In this document: piece by piece, positions 34,872 to 42,278 of the stretch | Position numbering within the stretch: the stretch's first letter is position 1 | Layout: each line of letters starts with the position of its first letter | From: Bifidobacterium moraviense | GTDB lineage: Bacteria > Actinomycetota > Actinomycetes > Actinomycetales > Bifidobacteriaceae | Assembly: GCF_012932365.1 (NCBI RefSeq) | Contig: NZ_JAAIIH010000019.1 | Location: 1 to 42,278, forward strand | Direction: 5' to 3' | DNA: 42,278 bases | The notes under the pieces: model-generated | What the model was told of the DNA's origin: nothing | The model's database searches: none | What the model saw: the letters and a program-made list of their open reading frames with translations, nothing else | Translations under genes and position numbers: made by a program

Positions 34872-36482
34872 TCAGAAGTCGGACATGTGGAAGCCGTTCT
34901 TCATCTCCATGCTGCGCGTGTACAGCACGGAGTCGAGCAGCTTGTCGGTCTCGGCGCGCAGCTGGTCGGCCATGGTGCGGTTGGCGGCCTCGAGGATCTC
35001 GCGCACTTCGCGGTTGCGGACGGCCTCGATGATCTGCTCCGGCTCCATCGGCTCCACGTCGCCCTCGGCGTTGTCCGCGTCGAACTCGTCGGCCACGGCG
35101 TGCTCCTCCGCGTCCGTGAGGCCCAGACGGGCGACCTGCTCGTCGGTGGCGGCCAGCAGGCGGTGGCCCATCGCGCCGGTTCGCTCCTGGTAGCGCTCGA
35201 CGGCGTTGGACGTGGAGCGGAACGCGCCGTCGCACAGGGCGGCGATGACGCGGTTGGCCCAGTAGAAGTTCTCGGTGGTCACGCGCGTGGTGGTGCCTTC
35301 GAGGTACTCGGGGGTCTCGTCGACGTTCGGGTAGAACGGCACGAGCGTGTTGAACGGGTTGGAGCCGTAGGCGAGCCACTGCACGGCGCGGTTGGCCTGC
35401 GGGCGGTACGGGCGGATCTGCATCACGGCGAGCTGGCTCTGGCGGTTGATGCCGATCGGACGGTACATGTGGCGGGTGCGCTCGTCGCCGAGCTGGCCGT
35501 ACGGGTCGAACGGCGTGCCCTGGTAGTGCGAGCTGAGCACGTACTTGACGTCCTCGATGGTGATCTTGCGCTCGGGCTGGCGCGCCCACGGGATGTCGTC
35601 GCTCGTGGGACGGTGGTCGGCCTCGGGGCCGTCCCACATCTCGTCGTACGGGTTGAGGAAGCGCTGCATGTACCAGGCGCGCGGCGTGTTGTAGACGTGG
35701 TCGGAGTCGGAGTGCGAGCCGAAGGCGTCGCGCGGCGCGAACGGGCTGTTCGATTCGACGGCCAGATCGAGGTGATGCTCCTCGATGAACTCGGCCAGGT
35801 CGGCGGAGCACATGTGGTCCTGCTGGTCGCCCAGGGCGTCCTCGAGGTCGAATTCGTCGATGCCGAGCTGGTTCGGCATGGTCACGTAGGCCTCGTCGGG
35901 CACGCGCTTGGCAATCCAGTGGTGGCCGCCCACGGTCTCCAGCCACCAGATCTCGTCGACGTCGCTGAACGCCACGCCGTTCATCTCGTACGTGCCGTAC
36001 CGCTCCAGCAGCGCGCCGAGGCGGGCGACGCCTTCGCGCGCGGTCTTCACGTACGGCAGCACGATGGTGAGGAAGTCCTCCTCGCCGATGCCGCCGGGCA
36101 CGGCGGGCTCATAGCCGTCCTCGCCTTCGCGGCCCTTGGCGGGCGCGTACTCCACGAACGGGTCGGCGCCGAGCACGCGCTCGTTGGTGGTGAGCGTCTC
36201 GGTGGCGCTCATCGCCACGTTCGCCTCGTTGACGCCGGCCTCGCCCCAGATGCCTTCCTTGAGGTCGGCGTTGGGCACGGCGGTGTACTGCAGCGGGTCG
36301 TCCGGCAGCTCGATGGTCAGGTGGGAGATGACCGACGTGTACGTGCGCGGCTGCTCGTCGGGCTTGACGACGACGAAGCGCTTGGGGTTGAACTCGCCGT
36401 TGGCGGAATCCTCGTTGCGCGCGATGATGGTGGAGCCGTCGTAGCTGGCGTCCTTGCCTACCAGAATGGTGGTGCAGGCCAT
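34872..36482 (-). CDS. pepD: C69 family dipeptidase
   Basis: 536 residues from ATG 36482. The chain begins MACTTILVGKDASYDGSTII, so Cys3 becomes the N-terminal nucleophile after removal of the first residues, as in PepD/PepDA enzymes of the Ntn-hydrolase fold. ARNEDSANGEFNPKRF, GEAGVNEANVAMSATET and DEIWWLETVGGHHWIAKRV are also diagnostic. It should cleave dipeptides in the cytosol. The final 120 residues are a helical, Glu/Asp-rich domain (NAEGDVEPMEPEQII). The ribosome-binding site AAAGGA is about 13 nt from the ATG, on the long side. Longer in-frame readings overlap the PEBP gene and are rejected. Confidence 0.93.
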   Translation of the reverse strand: MACTTILVGKDASYDGSTIIARNEDSANGEFNPKRFVVVKPDEQPRTYTSVISHLTIELPDDPLQYTAVPNADLKEGIWGEAGVNEANVAMSATETLTTNERVLGADPFVEYAPAKGREGEDGYEPAVPGGIGEEDFLTIVLPYVKTAREGVARLGALLERYGTYEMNGVAFSDVDEIWWLETVGGHHWIAKRVPDEAYVTMPNQLGIDEFDLEDALGDQQDHMCSADLAEFIEEHHLDLAVESNSPFAPRDAFGSHSDSDHVYNTPRAWYMQRFLNPYDEMWDGPEADHRPTSDDIPWARQPERKITIEDVKYVLSSHYQGTPFDPYGQLGDERTRHMYRPIGINRQSQLAVMQIRPYRPQANRAVQWLAYGSNPFNTLVPFYPNVDETPEYLEGTTTRVTTENFYWANRVIAALCDGAFRSTSNAVERYQERTGAMGHRLLAATDEQVARLGLTDAEEHAVADEFDADNAEGDVEPMEPEQIIEAVRNREVREILEAANRTMADQLRAETDKLLDSVLYTRSMEMKNGFHMSDF

Positions 36483-36546
36483 GGTGTGGTTGCGTTCCTT
36501 TCCTGTTGTTCCGTTTGTTCCTGAAGTTCCTGTGCGCCCGGGCGCG

Positions 36547-37101
36547 TCACGCCCTGCCGGTGAGGAAGATGCCGTCCGCGTCGGGCGTCTCGCCGCAGCC
36601 GCGCAGCGCGTGCAGCAGCTCGTTGAGCCAGAAGCCCTGGTTGAGGCCGGGCAGCGGCTTGGCGGTGGCCCACACCTGCAGGTAGTACTCATGGTCCTTG
36701 TCCGGCGGCTGCGGGCCGTTGTAGCGCATGGTGACGGCCGGGTCCGCGTTGCGGCCCACGAACTTGGATGCCGAGGAGTTGCGGCCCTGCACGGCCTCGG
36801 GGATCATGGCCGGCATCTGGCGGGAGAAGTCCGGCGGGATGGCGAGCGCGTGCGAGTCGTTGAAGTCGTACATGAGCGCGTCGATCGGCAGGTTGGCCAC
36901 GGACCAGTGGATCCATTCGAAGCCGCACACCGGGATCGAGTCGGGGTCGACGAACTCCCAGTGCAGGTAGCGCGCATCGGGGCGGATCTCGTCGAGGTAG
37001 AAGGGGAAGGACACCACGGGAACGCCGTCGACGCGGTATTCGGGCGCCGCGGCCTTCGCGAAGTCATCGGGGATGACCGTGAAATCAGCTGAAATCCTCA
37101 T
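36547..37101 (-). CDS. YbhB/YbcL-type PEBP family protein
   Basis: 184 residues from ATG 37101 (MRISADFTVIPDDFAKAAAP). LHWEFVDPDSIPVCGFEWIHWSVANLPID and PPDKDHEYYLQVWAT form the anion-binding pocket of phosphatidylethanolamine-binding/Raf kinase inhibitor-like proteins (bacterial YbhB). The usual DPDxP stretch is present as DPDSIP. No signal peptide is visible, so it should be cytosolic. The biochemical role of the family in bacteria is not firmly known. No Shine-Dalgarno motif precedes the ATG; TATACT is exactly 7 nt upstream, the best leaderless candidate in the window. Upstream sequence in frame is derived from a 124-bp repeat and is not coding. Confidence 0.9.
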   Translation of the reverse strand: MRISADFTVIPDDFAKAAAPEYRVDGVPVVSFPFYLDEIRPDARYLHWEFVDPDSIPVCGFEWIHWSVANLPIDALMYDFNDSHALAIPPDFSRQMPAMIPEAVQGRNSSASKFVGRNADPAVTMRYNGPQPPDKDHEYYLQVWATAKPLPGLNQGFWLNELLHALRGCGETPDADGIFLTGRA

Positions 37102-37108
37102 GGGAACC

Positions 37109-37114
37109 AGTATA
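37109..37114 (-). promoter_or_regulatory. Candidate -10 box of the PEBP gene, 7 nt from the ATG
   Basis: TATACT on the minus strand followed by GGTTCCC and ATG, with no ribosome-binding site between. No good -35 was found within the repeat upstream. Confidence 0.55.
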
Positions 37115-37134
37115 TGGCCGGGGCGTGTCACCGC

Positions 37135-37372
37135 GTCCGGACGCACATCCGTCGTCGGCCGCGGATGTGGCTTCGGACGTTCCGACGTTCCGAAACGTCC
37201 GCCATCACATCCGCTCCCCATTGCGGATGTGACTTCGGACGCGATCGGGGCCTCCGGCGTCCGGACGCACATCCCGCATCGGACACGGCTGTGGCTTCGG
37301 ACGTCCCGACGCGCAGAAACGTCCGCCATCACATCCGCTTCCCGCTGCGGCGGTGACTTCGGACGCGCGGCT
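37135..37372. repeat. 124-bp tandem duplication with palindromes, before the PEBP gene
   Basis: Two copies, starting at 37135 and 37259 (both GTCCGGACGCACATCC), are about 80 percent alike. AACGTCCGCCATCACATCCGC occurs once in each, and both end in GTGACTTCGGACGCG. Within each copy CACATCC and its complement GGATGTG (or a variant) repeat, so each can fold into several hairpins; TCACATCCGC and GCGGATGTGA (37205-37232) form the clearest. The array fills the whole gap between the holB stop and the PEBP start. It may act as the end of the holB message and separate the two genes. Confidence 0.85.
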
Positions 37373-38517
37373 CACGGGATGAGCGCGCAGAACAGCGCCT
37401 CGAACACCAGCGCGGGGTTGCCGTTGCCGAACAGGCGGCAACGGGCCTCGGCCACGGCCTCCATGCGGCGGATGGCGCCCTGGCGGTCGAGCCGCACGGA
37501 CAGCTCGGTGACAGCCGTGCGGTTCTCCAGGTTGACGAGCCCCACGGCGTCCTCCGCGCCGTTCTGCAGCACGGCCACGTCGCGGTAGACGCTGGCCACG
37601 GAGTTGAGCGCGCGGTCCAGCACGTCGCGGCTGCGGCGCGTGGTGCGGCGGCGGATCTCGTCCTTCTTGCCGATCGCGTTGAACGCGCCCCTGAGGCTCG
37701 GCGGGATGCGGTCCTTCTCCCCCAGCCCGTTGATGCGCCGGAAGTCGGCCTCCTCCGAGGCCACCCTGCGCTCCACCTCGGCGGCGGCCTGCCCGTTGGC
37801 GTTGGCGATGAGCCGGTCGGCCAGCAGCACCGCGTCGGACGCGCGCGCCAGTCCCAGCACGCCCGTCACGAGCTCGTCGCGGTCGGTCATGACCCGCTCG
37901 TCGGTGGCGTAGAGGCGCGCCACGCCGATGTGTCCCTCCGCCAGACGCGCCGCGCGCCGCGCCACCTTGGGGTCGGCGCCGCAGGAGGCGGTCAGGAACG
38001 CGGCCACGGCGCCCGCGGACGGCACGGCGAGGTTCACGATGCGGCAGCGCGAGCGGATCGTGGGCAACACGTCCTGCGCGCTGGGGGCGCACAGCAGCCA
38101 GATCGTGCGCTCCGCGGGCTCCTCGATCTCCTTGAGCAGCACGTTGGTGGTGCGCTCCAGCATGCGGTCCACGTCCTCGATGACGATGACGCGCCACGGC
38201 CCGCTGGCGGGCATCTGCTCGGACGTGGCGATGAGCTCGCGCACCTGATCGATGCCGATGGTGACGCGGTCGGTGGCCAGCACGGTGACGTCCGGGTACG
38301 TGCCGGCGAGGATGTGGCGGCACGTGGGGCATTCGCCGCAGCCGTGCCGCGGGCATTCGAGCGCGGCCGCGAAGGCACGCGCCACGTTGGACCGGCCCGA
38401 TCCGGGAGGACCGCACACCAGCCACGACTGGGCGAGCGCGGACGGATCGCCCTCGGCCAGTCCCCGCAGCATGTCGACGACGGGCTTCTGCCCCACGATG
38501 GCGTCCCACACGCTCAT
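37372..38517 (-). CDS. holB: DNA polymerase III clamp-loader subunit delta prime
   Basis: 381 residues from ATG 38517. The P-loop is GPPGSGRS (36-43), in which the usual Lys is Arg, consistent with the weak or absent ATPase of delta prime. Four cysteines, C55, C60, C63 and C66 ([12 protein letters not shown]), form the zinc module. [26 protein letters not shown] corresponds to Walker B and the AAA central helix, and the arginine-finger motif is SRCR in [10 protein letters not shown]. Residues 180-381 are the helical lid and collar. It helps load the beta clamp. Start and stop overlap neighbours: ATG 38517 lies 4 nt inside tmk (ATGA), so translation is coupled. Alternatively it could be annotated DnaX-like, but it is too short. 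Confidence 0.92.
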   Translation of the reverse strand: MSVWDAIVGQKPVVDMLRGLAEGDPSALAQSWLVCGPPGSGRSNVARAFAAALECPRHGCGECPTCRHILAGTYPDVTVLATDRVTIGIDQVRELIATSEQMPASGPWRVIVIEDVDRMLERTTNVLLKEIEEPAERTIWLLCAPSAQDVLPTIRSRCRIVNLAVPSAGAVAAFLTASCGADPKVARRAARLAEGHIGVARLYATDERVMTDRDELVTGVLGLARASDAVLLADRLIANANGQAAAEVERRVASEEADFRRINGLGEKDRIPPSLRGAFNAIGKKDEIRRRTTRRSRDVLDRALNSVASVYRDVAVLQNGAEDAVGLVNLENRTAVTELSVRLDRQGAIRRMEAVAEARCRLFGNGNPALVFEALFCALIP

Positions 38518-39248
38518 GGCCGCGCCTCCCGTTCGGCCGCGCGGGGCGCGGCGGTGCGTGCGGCATCGGCGACGAGCGCGTCGAAGTCGGCGCGGACGTC
38601 GGCCCACACCTCGTTCACGGGGCGCGCCGCGTCGATCACGCGGAACCGGCCGGGCTCGGCGGCGGCGAGGTCCAGGAACGCGCGCCGGGTGCGCTCCTGG
38701 AAGCCGTTCCCCGCGGATTCCATGCGGTCGGCGGCGTGGGTGAGGCGCGCGTGCGAGCGGGCGGGGTCCATGTCGAGCAGATACGTGCGGTCGGGCAGCA
38801 GCCCGCCGGTGGCCCACATGCTCAGATCGCGGATCTCCCCGGCCGTGAGCTCGCGGCCGCCGGCCTGATAGGCCAGCGAGGAGTCGAGATAGCGGTCGGT
38901 GATCACCACGTCGCCACGCTCCAGCGCGGGGCGGATCACCTCGGCCACGTGCTGCGCGCGGTCGGCGGCGAACAGCAGCGCCTCGGCGCGCGGGGCGATG
39001 TCCGCGGTGGCCTCGGTGCGCGGGGCGTCATGCGATGCGGCGTCGGCCCTGCCCGCGTCGTCCGCCACGCCGTGCAGCAGCAGCCGTCGGATCGAGCGTC
39101 CGAGCACGGTGCCGCCCGGCTCGCGCGTCACCACCGCGGTGCGGCCCAGGGATCTGACGTGGGCGCGCAGATGCTTGACCTGCGTGGTCTTGCCCACGCC
39201 GTCCACGCCTTCGAAGGAGATGAATACACCGGTCATGCCGTCCACCAT
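38514..39248 (-). CDS. tmk: Thymidylate kinase
   Basis: 244 residues. The P-loop is GVDGVGKT (14-21) in [31 protein letters not shown] follows, then [17 protein letters not shown], the family signature. The lid has [13 protein letters not shown]. The enzyme phosphorylates dTMP to dTDP in the cytosol. Relative to E. coli Tmk it has a 20-residue insertion ([20 protein letters not shown]). GGAG lies 6 nt before ATG 39248, partly within the topA stop region; the in-frame ATG at 39236 is a weaker option. It is the middle gene of topA-tmk-holB: 2 nt after topA, and overlapping holB by 4 nt. Confidence 0.96.
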   Translation of the reverse strand: MVDGMTGVFISFEGVDGVGKTTQVKHLRAHVRSLGRTAVVTREPGGTVLGRSIRRLLLHGVADDAGRADAASHDAPRTEATADIAPRAEALLFAADRAQHVAEVIRPALERGDVVITDRYLDSSLAYQAGGRELTAGEIRDLSMWATGGLLPDRTYLLDMDPARSHARLTHAADRMESAGNGFQERTRRAFLDLAAAEPGRFRVIDAARPVNEVWADVRADFDALVADAARTAAPRAAEREARP

Positions 39249-39250
39249 GG

Positions 39251-42139
39251 CTACTCCGCGGTGGTCGTCTTCGCGGTCGACTTCCTGACCGTGGTCTTGC
39301 GCGCGGCGGTCTTCTTCGCGGTCGACTTGGACGTGCCCGACTTGGCGGCGGACTTGGACGCCGACGCGCGGCGCGTGCGGCGCTTGGCGGGGCCGGCGGC
39401 GCGCTTCTCCGCCAGCAGGCGGAACGCCTCGGCCGGCTCGATCGACTCGGGCGTGTACTGCTTGGGCAGCGTGCGGTTCGTCTCGCCGTCCGTGATGTAC
39501 GCGCCGTAGAAGCCGTCCTTGATGGTGACGGCTTTGCCGGTCTCCGGATCCGGTCCGAGCTCGCGCAGCGGCGGCTTCGCGGCGCCGCGTCCGCGCCCGC
39601 GGCCGTACTTGGGCTGGTCGAACAGCGCCTTGGCCGCGGCCAGGTCCACGGTGAAGATCTCGTCCTCGCTGCCCAGCGAACGGGTCTCGGACTTGCCGTC
39701 CGGGCCGGTCTTGGTGAGGTACGGGCCATAGCGGCCGTTGTTGGCCTCCACCCTGTACTGCGTGATCTCCCCGGTGGCGGCGTCGGTCTGTTCGAGCACG
39801 CCCACCTCGCGCGGCAGGGAGAGCAGGCGCAGCGCGTCCTCCAGCGTGAGCGACTCGGGGCTCATGGTCTTGAACAGCGACGCCATCTTGGGCTTCGGCG
39901 CCGCGGCCTTGCGCCCCTTGGCCTTGGGCGCCTCGGCCTCGGCGTCCGCGGCGGGCGCGGGCGGCACGAGCGCCACGTACGGGCCGAACCGGCCGTTGCG
40001 CACCTCCACGGTGCCGCCGGTGGCCGGGTCCTTGCCCAGCTCGCGCGGACCGCCGGAATGATGCTCGATGAGGTCGTGCCCCACCTCCACGGTCAGCTCG
40101 TCCGGGGCGAGCGTGTCCGGCAGGGACGCGCGCTTCGGGTTGCCCTCGGCGTCCAGATGCTCCATGTCCTCGAGATACGGGCCGTAGCGGCCCACGCGCA
40201 CGTGCAGGCCGTCGCCGATCTCGATGGTGTTGATCGCGCGCGCATCGATCTCGCCGAGCTGCGCCACCTGCTGCTGCAGGCCCTCGTGCGCCTCATCGGA
40301 GCTCGTCGCGGCGCCGTCGCCGGAGCCGAAGTAGAAGCGGGTGAGCCAATCGCGGCCGGTCTGCCTGCCGTGCGCGATCTGGTCGAGCCCGTTCTCCATG
40401 TCCGCGGTGAACTCGTAGTCGACGTACTTGGGGAACTTGGTCTCCAGCAGCTTGATCACGGCGAACGCCAGCCAGCTGGGGATCAGCGCGCGGCCGCGCT
40501 CGTACACGTAGCCGCGGTCGATGATCGTGGAGATGATCGACGCGTACGTGGACGGGCGGCCGATCTCCTTGGCCTCCAGCGTCTTGACCAGCGAGGCCTC
40601 GGTGTAGCGCGCCGGCGGCTGCGTCTCGTGGCCCTCGGCCTCCACGGCGTCAGCGGACAGCCCGTCGCCCACCTGCATCGGCGGCAGGCTCGCGTTCGCG
40701 TCGGCCTTGCCCTCGCCCTTCGCGTCGCCCTTCGCCGCGGCCGCATGGCCCTCGCCGGTGGCGCGCATGAAGCCGGGGAACTCGATCACCGTGCCGGACG
40801 CCTGGAACACGGCTTCGCCCCAGTCGGCGCCGGCGGGCGCGGACAGGCGCACCGTGGCGGTGGAGCCGGTGGCGTCGGCCATCTGCGAGGCGAGCGTGCG
40901 CTGCCAGATGAGCGTGTAGAGCTTGAGCTGGTCGGCCGGCACCTTGGCGGCCAGCTCGTCCGGATCGCGGAACTGTGCGCCGGCCGGACGGATGCACTCG
41001 TGGGCCTCCTGCGCGCCGGCGGTCTTGGTGGCGTACTGCTTGGGCGCCTCGGACAGGAACCGGCTGCCGAAGTGGAACTCCACGCTGGCGCGCGCGGCGG
41101 CGATGGCCTCCTGCGAGAGCGTCACCGAATCGGTACGCATGTACGTGATGTAGCCGTTCTCGTACAGGCCCTGCGCGGCGCGCATCGTCTGGCGCGAGCT
41201 GAAGCCCAGGCGGTTGCCGGCGGTCTGCTGCAGCGTGGACGTGGTGAACGGCGGCTGCGGACGGCGACGGTACGGCTTGGTGTCCATGGACATGACGGTG
41301 AAGCGCGCCGATTCGAGCGCCCTGGCCACGCCCGTGGCGTCGGCCTCGCCGAGCAGACGGACGTTGTCGGCGAAACCGGAGGGCGTGAGCCTGCCGTCCG
41401 GCCCGAAGTCCCTGGAGACCGCCAGACGCTTGCCGCCCAGCGAGACCATGCGCGCGTCGAATGCGTCGGCGACGGCGTCGGGCGCGGCCGCGTCGGTGCG
41501 CAGCGTGGCGGTCACGTCCCAGTACGGCGCCCTGACGAACGCCATGCGCTCGCGCTCGCGCTCCACGATCAGGCGCGTCGCCACGGACTGCACGCGTCCC
41601 GCGGACAGCCCCGGGCCCACCTTGCGCCACAGCACCGGGGACAGCTCGTAGCCGTAGAGACGGTCGAGGATGCGGCGCGTCTCCTGCGCGTCCACCATGT
41701 CGTCGTCCACGTCGCGCGTCTTGGTGAGCGACGCCTTGATCGCCTCCGGCGTGATCTCGTGGAACACCATGCGCTTGACCGGCACCTTGGGCTTGAGCGT
41801 CTGCACGAGATGCCACGCGATGGCCTCGCCCTCGCGATCCTCATCGGTGGCGAGGTAGAGCTCGTCGGCGTCCTTGAGCGCGGACCTGAGCTCGGAGACC
41901 GTCTTCTTCTTGTCCGCGTCGACGATGTAGTACGGCTTGAACCCGTCCTCGACGTCCACGCCGAAGCGGCCGTACCTGGCCTTGTCGTCCGCGGGGATCT
42001 GGCTGGGCTGCGCAAGGTCGCGGATATGGCCCACCGATGCCATCACGGTATAGCCGCTGCCAAGGTAGCCGCCGATCTTGCGGGCCTTGGTGGGCGACTC
42101 CACGATGACGAGCTTGGTGCCCTTGGTGCCGGTTGCCAT
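39251..42139 (-). CDS. topA: DNA topoisomerase I
   Basis: 962 residues. The TOPRIM domain starts [20 protein letters not shown] and has [12 protein letters not shown] (from residue 99) with the Mg-binding acidic residues. The active-site tyrosine is Y333 in [14 protein letters not shown]. The ToprimC-type repeats that replace zinc fingers in actinobacteria follow ([46 protein letters not shown]), and the last 45 residues are a Lys/Ala/Thr-rich DNA-binding tail ([15 protein letters not shown]). It relaxes negative supercoils through a 5' phosphotyrosine. TAAGGAG lies about 7 nt before ATG 42139. It heads the topA-tmk-holB unit. The length and repeats are typical; nothing is missing. Confidence 0.98.
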   Translation of the reverse strand: MATGTKGTKLVIVESPTKARKIGGYLGSGYTVMASVGHIRDLAQPSQIPADDKARYGRFGVDVEDGFKPYYIVDADKKKTVSELRSALKDADELYLATDEDREGEAIAWHLVQTLKPKVPVKRMVFHEITPEAIKASLTKTRDVDDDMVDAQETRRILDRLYGYELSPVLWRKVGPGLSAGRVQSVATRLIVERERERMAFVRAPYWDVTATLRTDAAAPDAVADAFDARMVSLGGKRLAVSRDFGPDGRLTPSGFADNVRLLGEADATGVARALESARFTVMSMDTKPYRRRPQPPFTTSTLQQTAGNRLGFSSRQTMRAAQGLYENGYITYMRTDSVTLSQEAIAAARASVEFHFGSRFLSEAPKQYATKTAGAQEAHECIRPAGAQFRDPDELAAKVPADQLKLYTLIWQRTLASQMADATGSTATVRLSAPAGADWGEAVFQASGTVIEFPGFMRATGEGHAAAAKGDAKGEGKADANASLPPMQVGDGLSADAVEAEGHETQPPARYTEASLVKTLEAKEIGRPSTYASIISTIIDRGYVYERGRALIPSWLAFAVIKLLETKFPKYVDYEFTADMENGLDQIAHGRQTGRDWLTRFYFGSGDGAATSSDEAHEGLQQQVAQLGEIDARAINTIEIGDGLHVRVGRYGPYLEDMEHLDAEGNPKRASLPDTLAPDELTVEVGHDLIEHHSGGPRELGKDPATGGTVEVRNGRFGPYVALVPPAPAADAEAEAPKAKGRKAAAPKPKMASLFKTMSPESLTLEDALRLLSLPREVGVLEQTDAATGEITQYRVEANNGRYGPYLTKTGPDGKSETRSLGSEDEIFTVDLAAAKALFDQPKYGRGRGRGAAKPPLRELGPDPETGKAVTIKDGFYGAYITDGETNRTLPKQYTPESIEPAEAFRLLAEKRAAGPAKRRTRRASASKSAAKSGTSKSTAKKTAARKTTVRKSTAKTTTAE

Positions 42140-42187
42140 TCCTTGACTCCTTACCGCTCCCTACTGGTTGTGCCGTTCGTGACGCCC

Positions 42188-42193
42188 ATCATA
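42188..42193 (-). promoter_or_regulatory. Candidate -10 box of topA
   Basis: TATGAT on the minus strand, 48 nt before the ATG, is a good -10. No well-spaced -35 is seen. CCCACACCGGGTGGG directly upstream carries a 5-bp inverted repeat. Positions 42205-42278 are very GC-rich and contain GGCCCGCGGAC twice; no gene is seen there. Confidence 0.55.
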
Positions 42194-42278
42194 CCCACCC
42201 GGTGTGGGCAAACGTGAAACGCGGGGCCCGCGGACCCCTACGCGCGGCCCGCGGACGCTCCCCTGGGCGGGGCGGGCG

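Noticed and set aside
34839..36524. Long plus-strand frame opposite pepD
   Set aside because: Composition and lack of motifs show it is a shadow of the C69 dipeptidase gene.

Overview
The window is a high-GC, densely coding stretch of an actinobacterial chromosome, most probably Bifidobacterium. The reasons are the small actinobacterial DUF2469 protein, an HspR-type HAIR operator before clpB, Gram-positive-type LexA boxes (CGAAC-N4-GTTC), a class C pilin sortase, bacterial-style formate-tetrahydrofolate ligase, and the sequence style of the housekeeping proteins. Genus is inferred from protein resemblance; species is not claimed. I see 29 protein genes (one cut by the window edge) and one tRNA. 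All are on the minus strand except three: a heparinase-like protein, a metal P-type ATPase and an AEC transporter.

Layout. 1-4.0 kb: 5' end of rho, a glf-like flavoprotein, and an overlapping GNAT/DUF2469 pair. 4.6-8.0 kb: gatC-gatA-gatB, the tRNA-dependent amidotransferase that makes Gln-tRNA(Gln) and/or Asn-tRNA(Asn). 8.2-10.2 kb: heparinase II/III-like protein, reading away from gatC. 10.7-16.4 kb: a two-gene ABC exporter, a TrmH/SpoU RNA methyltransferase, a phosphoribosyltransferase-like protein and rmuC. 16.7-19.4 kb: an unusual cupredoxin / P1B-ATPase / YHS fusion. 19.8-25.7 kb: clpB, a nucleoside hydrolase with a long insert, and an orphan NMT1/THI5-like lipoprotein. 26.1-32.8 kb: AEC transporter, FAH-family enzyme, class C sortase, YggS, GluQ and an aquaglyceroporin. 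32.9-42.1 kb: tRNA-Lys(CUU), fhs, a C69 dipeptidase, a PEBP protein, and the holB-tmk-topA replication cluster.

The coding content is largely housekeeping. The main surprises are elsewhere. (1) A dispersed element occurs three times, always between genes: four 24-bp motifs arranged as nested inverted repeats, with invariant 14-nt spacers and an exact 42-bp period on each side of a variable core. (2) The P-type ATPase lacks nearly all of its nucleotide-binding domain, yet keeps all other catalytic motifs and carries extra metal-binding domains at both ends. Its C-terminal YHS domain also has its own ribosome-binding site and start codon. (3) Two LexA boxes lie before rmuC, one of them covering its start codon. 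(4) Several gene ends are decorated with palindromic arrays, including a 547-nt array in the convergent gap after the AEC gene and a 124-bp tandem duplication before the PEBP gene. (5) Three genes have a TANNNT box exactly 7 nt before ATG, suggesting leaderless mRNAs.

No CRISPR array, insertion sequence, integrase, phage gene or rRNA was seen.
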